A model generated the notes under the pieces. It saw only the letters and a program-made list of their open reading frames with translations, did not search any database and was not told the DNA's origin. Position numbers and translations under genes: made by a program. DNA of 9,972 nucleotides from an uncultured Saprospiraceae bacterium (GTDB taxonomy: Bacteria; Bacteroidota; Bacteroidia; Chitinophagales; Saprospiraceae): NCBI GenBank assembly GCA_937973565.1, contig CALJKQ010000137.1:1-9972 (forward strand), in the 5' to 3' direction. Positions within the stretch are counted from its first letter, which is position 1, and each line of letters starts with the position of its first letter. Below are positions 1 through 7,100 of this stretch, piece after piece.

Positions 1-3000
1 CCCATTCAAAGCGTAATACTGATTGTGGATGGGGAAAGTAGCAGGTGACCATCCCGGTGCAGTTGTATGACACATTGCACAATCAGTAGGTATGTTTAAT
101 GTCACGTGGTTGGGATCTGCACTGGCAGTGAAATTATCCATGTGGCAATCCAGACACACCGTAGTGGTGCCTTGATAACCATTGGCATGACACTGTATAC
201 AATCCACCCCTATGTGACCTCCGGTAAGTGGGAAGGCAGTGGCATTGTGGTTGAAAGTTGTTCCCGTTGCCTCACCTTGCGGGTGGCAAGCCAGACAAGC
301 TGCGTTGGTATAGACATAGCCTCCTACTCCCTGGTGATCATTGTTGGTCTCCGGATTGGTATGACAACCCAGACAATTGAACTGTGCGTAATTGGAAGGA
401 TTGTTGTGACACTCTGCACACAGATTCCATTGTCCGTTGTGACTTCCACTGTAAATCGGGAAATACAAGCCATCGTGATCAAAAGAAGCTGGCACCCATG
501 CATTTTCATTGTGACAGGATGCGCAGTCTGTCGGAAACTGTGCGGTCACGTGATTTGGATTGGTTGTAGCTGTATAGTTGGCGTTATGGCAGCCATTACA
601 TGTATTGGGTGTCGCATTGTAACTACCGCTGTGACAAGCCGCGCAGTCATTTGCAATGGCAGCGTGAGCCCCATTCAAAGCGTAATACTGATTGTGGATG
701 GGGAAGGTAGCAGGCGACCACCCCGGTGCAGTTGTATGACACATTGCACAATCCGTTGGAATGTTTAATGCAACGTGGTTGGGATCTGCACTGGCAGTGA
801 AATTATCCATGTGGCAATCTGCACACACTGTTGTGGTACCTTGATAACCATTAGCATGACACTGAATACAATCAACCCCAATATGCCCACCTGTGAGTGG
901 GAAGGCAGAGGTATTGTGGTTGAAAGTCGTTCCCGTTGCCTCTCCCTGTGGGTGACAAGCCAGACAGGCAGGATCGCTGTACACGTAGCCACCTACTCCC
1001 TGGTGTTGATCATTGGTTTCCGGATTTTGATGACAGGTAATACAAACTACCTGACCATAATTGACTGGGTTGTTATGACAATCGATGCATTGTGTCCACT
1101 GCCCGTTGTGACTGCCACTATAGATTGGGAAAAACTGGCCATCGTGGTTAAAATTGGTTGGCACCCAACTTTGCTCACTATGGCAAGAAGCACAATCCGT
1201 CGGGAATTGGGCTGCCTGGTGGTTGGGGTTGGTAGTGGCAAGGTAGTCGTCATTGTGACAGCTGGCACAAGTGTTGGGAGTGTTGGTATAATTACCATTA
1301 TGACAAGTTGCACAATCATTGGCTATACCGGCGTGAGCACCATTCAGCGGGTAATACTGGTTGTGAATACCAAAAGTTGCAGGAGCCCAACCGGGAGCTG
1401 TAGTATGACATAAAGCGCAATCGGTGGGTATGCCTAAAGCAACGTGATTGGGGTTAAGCGAGGTGTTAAAATCGGTGGTATGACAATCTAAGCAGGCAAT
1501 AGATGTGCCTTGAAAGCCATTGGCATGACAGCTGATGCAATCCACCGTGGTATGTGCGCCGGTCAATGGAAACTGAGTAGTATTGTGATCAAAAACTACA
1601 TCAGCGTCTCCTGTAGGGTGGCAAGCCAAACAAGCATTGGATTGATAAATATAGCCCGGAACGCCATTGTGCACATCATCGGTTTCTGGATTCTGGTGAC
1701 AAGTCACACAGGTAAATTCTGAATAATTGGAAGGATTGGTGTGACACTCATTACACTGCATCCATGTGCCCTGGTGTTTTCCGCTGTATATAGGGAAATA
1801 TTGACCATCGTGGTTAAAGGTGGAGGGTTGCCAGGCTGATTCACTGTGACAAGTGGCACATTCTGTTGGAAACTGAGCCTGCAGGTGATTGGGATCTGTG
1901 GTGGCATTGTAATCGGATTGATGACAGCCTGCGCAGGTATTGGGTGTTGTATTGTAATTTCCGTTGTGGCAGGCAGCACAGTCAGAAGCTATAGATGCAT
2001 GGGCTCCATTTAAGGCATAATATCCATTGTGGTCCGGAAATTGAGCAGGTGCCCATCCGGGTTGAGTGGAGTGGCATTTGGCACAATCGGTGGACAAACC
2101 CAGTGCAGGGTGATTAGGGTTGCTACTGCTGTTAAAATCAGTAAGGTGACAATCAACACACGCAGTTGATGTACCTTCAAAACCATTGGCGTGACACTGA
2201 ATACAATCTACAGTAGTGTGCGCTCCTGTGAGCGGAAACTGCGTATTATTGTGGTTAAACGCATTGTCGGCATCACCTGTCGGGTGACAAGCCAGACAGG
2301 CGTTGTCCTGATAAAGGTAACCACTTACCCCAGTATGCGCATCATTGGTTTCCGGATTGAGGTGGCAACTTACACAGGTAAACTCAGCATAATTGGCTGA
2401 ATTTTTATGACATTCATTGCACTGCATCCAAACGCCATTGTGCTTGCCGCTATAGATAGGAAAATACTGGCCATCGTGGTTGAAGGTAGAAGGCTGCCAG
2501 GCTGTTTCACTGTGGCAAGCAGCACAATCCTGGGAAAAATGATTGAGCTTATGATCAGGATCCGTTGTACTGTTGAAATCAGCTATGTGGCATCCTGCAC
2601 AGTTGTTGGGGGTATTATTGTAATTGCCATTGTGACAAAGAGCACAATCGTTGCTGATGCCGGCGTGGGCTCCGTTGAGTGGATAATAATCATTGTGTAT
2701 ATCAAAACGTGCCGGCGCCCAACCTGGATCGGTAGTATGGCACGACTTACAATCGTCAGAAAAGTTTAACTTCTCATGAGCGGGATTAGCCGATTCTGCA
2801 AAGTTATTGAGGTGGCAGGATTTACATTCTGTAGGTGTGCCTGCATATCCAATGGCGTGACAAGCCACACAATCCACTATTTTGTGGGCGCCTGTCAGTG
2901 GAAAATTAGTCGCATTATGGTCAAAGGCCATATCTGCATCTCCTGTGGGGTGACAGGCAAGACAGGCATTATCCTGATAGGTGTAGCCCGCTACCAGCTG

Positions 3001-3339
3001 GTGGGCATTATTGGTCTCCGGATTCTTGTGACAAATTACACAAGAGAATGTAGCATAATTGCCGGGATCTGTATGGCAGGAGGCACAAGTTTCCCAGGTC
3101 CCCTGGTGCTTTCCGGAATAAATGGGAAAGTACTTTCCATCGTGTTCTCTGTAATCCACGGGCTTCCAGCCGGGAGTCAAATCATGGCATTGCTTACAAT
3201 CCGTGCTAAATGACAATAAAGCGTGATTGGGATGGGTTGTTGCCAAATAAGTCTGCTCATGACAGCTATAACAATCCGGTGAAGCATCAGCATAGTTGTC
3301 GGTAAGGTGGCATGCCGCACAATCGGCAATGGCATGACC
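1..3339 (-). repeat. Five tandem 666-669 bp coding repeats, each a nine-heme unit
   Basis: Approximate units, in protein order: 3339-2671, 2670-2005, 2004-1339, 1338-670 and 669-1, of 223, 222, 222, 223 and 223 codons. Matching landmarks recur at 1, 670, 1339, 2005 and 2671 (the cccattcaaag block and its variants). Each unit is itself three sub-repeats of about 74 residues with three CxxCH each. Units 2 and 3 carry HPTGDAD after the sixth heme site, as does unit 1, whereas units 4 and 5 carry HPQGEATG, which accounts for their extra residue. The two leftmost units differ at 31 of the first 300 aligned bases by hand count. Older units toward the N-terminus are clearly more diverged. More copies may lie beyond the left edge. 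Confidence 0.93.
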
Positions 3340-3948
3340 TTTTTCCAGCGGGAAAAAACCATGGTCAACTGTCTGTGTATTCCATCCGGTACCGCTCAGG
3401 CCATGGCAGGCAGAGCAATCGGTAGAAAAACCAAATTTGGTATGATCTGGCTCCTTAGTTGCAACATAATCAGCACGGTGGCAAGAAATACAATCTACTC
3501 CTGTAGGTGCAAAACGCAGATTGGTTTCGGTGTTGTGGCAGGCATTGCAATTAACGGTTGCATGAACGCCCATTAGTGGAAACGCCGTACGCTCGTGCAA
3601 TTGGGTAATGTTATCCACCAACCAGGAATCTGATGTATGGCAACGGGCACAATCATTACCTACCGTTTGTTGGTGAACATCGGTATGGCATGAAATACAA
3701 TTTTTTTCAACCTTGTTAAATTCCAATGAGGTATGACAAGATCTGCATTCCAAATCTCTGTGTTGACCCGTTAAAGCAAATTCTGTACTGTCATGCGAAA
3801 ATGTGGCTGTCTTGGCAAATGACCAACTCTCCGGACTGTGGCACTTGGCACAGTCAATTCCCAGACCTGCTCCGTGTGGAGAAGTTTGGGCTGAGAGGCA
3901 TACCGCCATCGCCAACCAAATGATCGCTATTGATGGCAGTCTACGCAC
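1..3948 (-). CDS. Giant secreted multiheme cytochrome c, at least 52 CxxCH motifs, 3' end beyond window
   Basis: Reading the minus strand from 3948 to base 1 gives 1316 codons with no stop; the frame opens after a TAA at 3966-3964. The GTG at 3948 is chosen because it gives a clean signal peptide: MRRL, a hydrophobic stretch around residues 8-18, then SAQ. The first downstream ATG (3909) would leave only a stub. This start overlaps the upstream gene's end by 22 bases, and no Shine-Dalgarno is seen. I count 52 CxxCH motifs: seven in residues 36-203 and nine in each of five tandem units. Each unit also carries nine conserved histidines outside CxxCH (G-x-H, PNH and F-x-H types), which suits bis-His coordination of every heme. 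The modules resemble c7/c3-type triheme domains. The inferred role is a periplasmic or cell-surface electron conductor fed by the neighbouring genes. The C-terminus, and any sorting or anchoring domain, is not visible. Confidence is high for gene and class, low for the exact electron partner. Confidence 0.93.
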   Translation of the reverse strand, partial: MRRLPSIAIIWLAMAVCLSAQTSPHGAGLGIDCAKCHSPESWSFAKTATFSHDSTEFALTGQHRDLECRSCHTSLEFNKVEKNCISCHTDVHQQTVGNDCARCHTSDSWLVDNITQLHERTAFPLMGVHATVNCNACHNTETNLRFAPTGVDCISCHRADYVATKEPDHTKFGFSTDCSACHGLSGTGWNTQTVDHGFFPLEKGHAIADCAACHLTDNYADASPDCYSCHEQTYLATTHPNHALLSFSTDCKQCHDLTPGWKPVDYREHDGKYFPIYSGKHQGTWETCASCHTDPGNYATFSCVICHKNPETNNAHQLVAGYTYQDNACLACHPTGDADMAFDHNATNFPLTGAHKIVDCVACHAIGYAGTPTECKSCHLNNFAESANPAHEKLNFSDDCKSCHTTDPGWAPARFDIHNDYYPLNGAHAGISNDCALCHNGNYNNTPNNCAGCHIADFNSTTDPDHKLNHFSQDCAACHSETAWQPSTFNHDGQYFPIYSGKHNGVWMQCNECHKNSANYAEFTCVSCHLNPETNDAHTGVSGYLYQDNACLACHPTGDADNAFNHNNTQFPLTGAHTTVDCIQCHANGFEGTSTACVDCHLTDFNSSSNPNHPALGLSTDCAKCHSTQPGWAPAQFPDHNGYYALNGAHASIASDCAACHNGNYNTTPNTCAGCHQSDYNATTDPNHLQAQFPTECATCHSESAWQPSTFNHDGQYFPIYSGKHQGTWMQCNECHTNPSNYSEFTCVTCHQNPETDDVHNGVPGYIYQSNACLACHPTGDADVVFDHNTTQFPLTGAHTTVDCISCHANGFQGTSIACLDCHTTDFNTSLNPNHVALGIPTDCALCHTTAPGWAPATFGIHNQYYPLNGAHAGIANDCATCHNGNYTNTPNTCASCHNDDYLATTNPNHQAAQFPTDCASCHSEQSWVPTNFNHDGQFFPIYSGSHNGQWTQCIDCHNNPVNYGQVVCITCHQNPETNDQHQGVGGYVYSDPACLACHPQGEATGTTFNHNTSAFPLTGGHIGVDCIQCHANGYQGTTTVCADCHMDNFTASADPNHVALNIPTDCAMCHTTAPGWSPATFPIHNQYYALNGAHAAIANDCAACHSGSYNATPNTCNGCHNANYTATTNPNHVTAQFPTDCASCHNENAWVPASFDHDGLYFPIYSGSHNGQWNLCAECHNNPSNYAQFNCLGCHTNPETNNDHQGVGGYVYTNAACLACHPQGEATGTTFNHNATAFPLTGGHIGVDCIQCHANGYQGTTTVCLDCHMDNFTASADPNHVTLNIPTDCAMCHTTAPGWSPATFPIHNQYYALNG

Positions 3949-5765
3949 GCAAATTTTTCGATTTTATATACCGTTGTTGTTTTATCACCAACCTTTGTTT
4001 CTTTATGACACTTAACACAGGCAAGACCCTGATGACCTCCATCCAATTTAAAACGGGTCTGGTTATGGTCAAATTTTTCAGCCTTCCAGTTAGCAAAGCC
4101 ATGACATTTGCTGCAATCGGTAATTCCATCAACCGCAAACTGCTCACCATGCACATTGTCATGACAGTTAACGCAAGCTGTTTCCAAATCCCTAAATCGT
4201 TGTTGCAATTGCCCCGATGTTCTGTCGAAATGGCATTTGGTGCAGCCGGTTGCAGCGTGTTTACCTTCCAATGCCCAACCGGTAGAGGCATGATCAAAAT
4301 GAATAATTGACCAGGCTTCTGTTTCATGACAGCTTTTACAGGATGTTTCTCCGTAATATTTTGTGTCTATATATGCCTGGTGGATATCCTCATGACAGCT
4401 TTTACACTGCTGATCCGGCAAATTGAATTCCCACTTTTTTTCCTTCATATGACACGCATTGCACGGTGTTGCCAAATGGGCTCCATCAAGTGCAAAGCTG
4501 CTTTTTTCATGTTGCTCGAGCGTAAATGTTGATGGCATAAAACCCGTTTCCTTATGGCATGAAGCACAATCGGGATAAAGCTGTTTTTTTGTACTAAAAT
4601 CCCCTTCATGATAATCTTTGTGACAATCCATACATTTATCATGTGGCATGGCAGTAGTGAGATCTTGCTTGTGACAGGTCCTGCAATCCACTTGCTGGTG
4701 CTTACCCAATAAGGCAAAACCGGTAGAACTATGATCAAAATTATCCAGCTTGGGTGTTTTGCCGGATTTAAATGAATTCTGATTATGACAATCCAGACAC
4801 TTTGTACCAAATTTACCTTCGTGGACATCCTCATGACATGTTCTGCAGTCCGTGTTGTCTTTGGATGAAAATTCTCTGAAATGCCCTCCTAAACCAAAGC
4901 TTTTTTCATGACATTCCCGGCAATCCAATTTTTGGTGTTTACCAACCAGGGTAAATCCGGTGACACTGTGGTTAAAGCCGGGACCGGCTGCAATCTTATG
5001 AAAAGACTCCTCGGTGTGACAAGCTTTACATTGATTGCCAAAAGCACCTTTGTGCACATCGCTGTGACAACTGTTGCAATTTTTAAAAGATGCTACTGCA
5101 AATTTTTGAAACTCCTTGCCATTACGCAATTCTACTTTGTGACAAGAAGCGCAATCCACCGTTTTATGAGCACCTGCTAAAGGAAACTCTGTCTTAGCGT
5201 GATTAAACAAAGAAGCAGGTTTGAACTTTGTGAAATTGTGGCATGAGGCACAATCTGATGACAAGGATTTTTGGTGGTAATCTTCATGGCAGCTCAGGCA
5301 TTTGGTATCCAAACCGAGAAATGTGTCGGGCTTCTTCTTCAAAGTGGCAGAAGCAATATTATCGGGTTTATGACATTGTTTACAATCTGAAATTTTGTGT
5401 CCTCCCTTCAATTCATAACCTGTAAGTTTATGATCAAAAGTTTTCTGGTCAAATCGGATCATATCAAATTTGAGGCCATGGTGATCACTGTGACAAGAGA
5501 TACACTCTTTGCCTTTTACAGCCGAAGAAGCATGGTAGCCTTTTTTAGCTGTTATTCGGGTGTTGAGTTCTTTGTGACACGCAAGGCATTTTTGCTCTGC
5601 GATCTTGGCACCTATGTTGTGACATTGGGTACAGTTTGACAAGCCTTCCAAATGGCTGTGTCCCTGAGCCAATTTACCGGGTGAAAGTTGCGCAAATACA
5701 AATACAGAGCAGAGCACCCAAAGTGCTGCGGTCAAAATACCTCTGCTATGTTTTTGTAGGATCAT
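3927..5765 (-). CDS. Secreted 23-heme multiheme cytochrome c
   Basis: This is a 612-residue protein starting at ATG 5765, only two bases after the stop of the flavoprotein gene, so translation is probably coupled. Residues 1-26 form a signal peptide with a hydrophobic core and a VFAQ-like end, placing the mature protein in the periplasm. I count 23 CxxCH c-type heme motifs. The recurring pattern is F-x-H, T-G-F-x-L, G-K-H, a CxxCH, then CxxCH followed by D/E-x-H-x-G and another CxxCH, with a period near 85-90 residues and three hemes per period. This matches c7/cytochrome c3-like triheme modules. The extra histidines could be distal heme ligands. The last CxxCH is followed by a single Gln and the stop. 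The same module style occurs at the N-terminus of the giant downstream protein. The likely role is to carry electrons between the membrane cytochrome b and the giant cytochrome. A specific catalytic activity cannot be read from it. Confidence 0.92.
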   Translation of the reverse strand: MILQKHSRGILTAALWVLCSVFVFAQLSPGKLAQGHSHLEGLSNCTQCHNIGAKIAEQKCLACHKELNTRITAKKGYHASSAVKGKECISCHSDHHGLKFDMIRFDQKTFDHKLTGYELKGGHKISDCKQCHKPDNIASATLKKKPDTFLGLDTKCLSCHEDYHQKSLSSDCASCHNFTKFKPASLFNHAKTEFPLAGAHKTVDCASCHKVELRNGKEFQKFAVASFKNCNSCHSDVHKGAFGNQCKACHTEESFHKIAAGPGFNHSVTGFTLVGKHQKLDCRECHEKSFGLGGHFREFSSKDNTDCRTCHEDVHEGKFGTKCLDCHNQNSFKSGKTPKLDNFDHSSTGFALLGKHQQVDCRTCHKQDLTTAMPHDKCMDCHKDYHEGDFSTKKQLYPDCASCHKETGFMPSTFTLEQHEKSSFALDGAHLATPCNACHMKEKKWEFNLPDQQCKSCHEDIHQAYIDTKYYGETSCKSCHETEAWSIIHFDHASTGWALEGKHAATGCTKCHFDRTSGQLQQRFRDLETACVNCHDNVHGEQFAVDGITDCSKCHGFANWKAEKFDHNQTRFKLDGGHQGLACVKCHKETKVGDKTTTVYKIEKFACVDCHQ

Positions 5766-5767
5766 AT

Positions 5768-7099
5768 TTATCTCTTATGCGATTTCACCGTATAACCAAA
5801 ACGTTTTTGTATTTCAATGCCCGACTTCTCTAAAAACTGTGTAGGTAATTCTCCACCGGCAAAGATGTAAACCAGATCATTGGGCATGACCTGCGCTCCA
5901 TCCGGTCCCTGCAAGGTCACCGTATCTTTATCGATCAGTGTCACCTGCGTATTAAAAGCCATGTCCAACAAACCGGATTTGATGGCGTTTTGAATACTGC
6001 TTTCGTTTTTGGGCTTGAGCCTGCTGAATTTATCACTTCTGTATGACAACGTCACTTTATTTCCGTTGGCAAGTAAGATGGCACTCTCAATGGCAGAATC
6101 CCCTCCTCCAACTACCAAAACATTTTTGCCTTGGATGAGCTCAGGTTCCAGCAATCGGTATGCCACTTTTTCAAGTTCTTCCCCTTTTACACCCAACTTT
6201 CTGGGTGTGCCTCTCCTACCGATGGCCAATAATACCTTGTTGGTATTGAATTGTTCCCCATCATGGGTAAGCACTGCGAAGTTTCCGTTATCTCTCGAAA
6301 TTTGTTCCACTTTTGAATGCTCCCTCACCTGGATCTTGTGTTTTGCAATCACTTCATTCCACAGCGTGAGCAATTCAGTTTTCGAGGTCTCAAATAATTT
6401 TACTTTACCATGTCCCGGAAAATCCATAGGATTGGTCATGACGATTTTTGCTCTTGGAAAATTGAATACCGTGCCGCCCAGGCTGTCTTGTTCCAGAACA
6501 ATTGATTTCATTCCCAAGAGCTTGGCCTGTACAGAAGCAGATATTCCTGCAGGTCCAGCGCCTACAATGACCAAATCATAATCAGCACCATGGTTTTTGG
6601 TCATGGTTTTTTGAATTTCAAATACCGCCTGTTTACCTTGTTCTACGCTGTTTTTGATCAAGCCCATACCCCCCAATTCTCCGGCTATAAAGATGCCATG
6701 CACATTGGTCTCAAAATTTTGATTGACGTGTGGTAAATCAACCCCTCTCTTTTCAGTACCTATCCTCAAAGAAATGGCCTCTACCGGACAGGCATGAAAA
6801 CAGGCGCCGTGACCTACACACTTGGATGCATTTACCAGCGTTGCTCTGCCGTTTCTGATGCCAATGATATCCTGTTCGGGACAGGCGAGTACACAAGCAC
6901 CACTTTTGATACATGTATTCAGATCAATAAAAGGATGCAAGGAGACAGGTTCATGGATGCCTTCCGCTTTGGCTTTTTCGATTTTCTCACCCACGAGGGT
7001 TGATTCATTTTTGAGCTTGCGCAAATAGAAATACAAAATGCCACCACACATCGCAGCAGCGAAACCATAAATACCTATTTCTTCAATCGACCATCCCAT
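5768..7099 (-). CDS. Membrane-anchored ferredoxin-FAD/NAD(P)H oxidoreductase
   Basis: I start this 443-residue protein at ATG 7099, one base after the previous stop. A GTG at 7138 would add 13 residues but force a 38-base overlap. Residues 8-26 form one membrane helix, followed by RKLK, which suggests a cytoplasmic body. Residues 60-106 are ferredoxin-like, with cysteines at 63, 69, 73 and 94, 100, 104. In both motifs the usual second cysteine is replaced (Ser66, His97). An IAGELGG segment (138-144), like the FAD-binding end motif of thioredoxin-reductase-type flavoproteins, comes before the first nucleotide-binding fold. GAGPAG (180-185) binds FAD. GGGDSAIESA (331-340), followed by YRSDKFSR, is the NAD(P)H site, and the basic residues favour NADPH. 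There is no CxxC redox pair, so it is unlikely to be a disulfide reductase. It probably exchanges electrons between NAD(P)H and the adjacent cytochrome b. Confidence 0.88.
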   Translation of the reverse strand: MGWSIEEIGIYGFAAAMCGGILYFYLRKLKNESTLVGEKIEKAKAEGIHEPVSLHPFIDLNTCIKSGACVLACPEQDIIGIRNGRATLVNASKCVGHGACFHACPVEAISLRIGTEKRGVDLPHVNQNFETNVHGIFIAGELGGMGLIKNSVEQGKQAVFEIQKTMTKNHGADYDLVIVGAGPAGISASVQAKLLGMKSIVLEQDSLGGTVFNFPRAKIVMTNPMDFPGHGKVKLFETSKTELLTLWNEVIAKHKIQVREHSKVEQISRDNGNFAVLTHDGEQFNTNKVLLAIGRRGTPRKLGVKGEELEKVAYRLLEPELIQGKNVLVVGGGDSAIESAILLANGNKVTLSYRSDKFSRLKPKNESSIQNAIKSGLLDMAFNTQVTLIDKDTVTLQGPDGAQVMPNDLVYIFAGGELPTQFLEKSGIEIQKRFGYTVKSHKR

Positions 7100-7100
7100 C

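Noticed and set aside
106..1413. Two long plus-strand ORFs of 220 and 212 codons with near-identical starts
   Set aside because: They lie opposite the heme repeats; their similarity only reflects the 669 bp DNA repeat. The minus frame carries regularly spaced CxxCH motifs and is open throughout.
324..1979. Short minus-strand ORFs of 61-91 codons
   Set aside because: They are out of frame with the heme-coding frame and their translations lack any family signal.
1..3339. CRISPR array or mobile-element repeats
   Set aside because: The repeats are long (666-669 bp), contiguous, in frame and fully coding, with no spacers, terminal inverted repeats or transposase.
2191..3576. Further plus-strand ORFs of 69-145 codons
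   Set aside because: They are antisense shadows of the same giant cytochrome, with low-complexity V/I/T-rich translations and no recognisable domain.
6009..6581. Plus-strand ORF of 190 codons
   Set aside because: It lies antisense to the flavoprotein, whose FAD and NAD(P)H motifs are clear.
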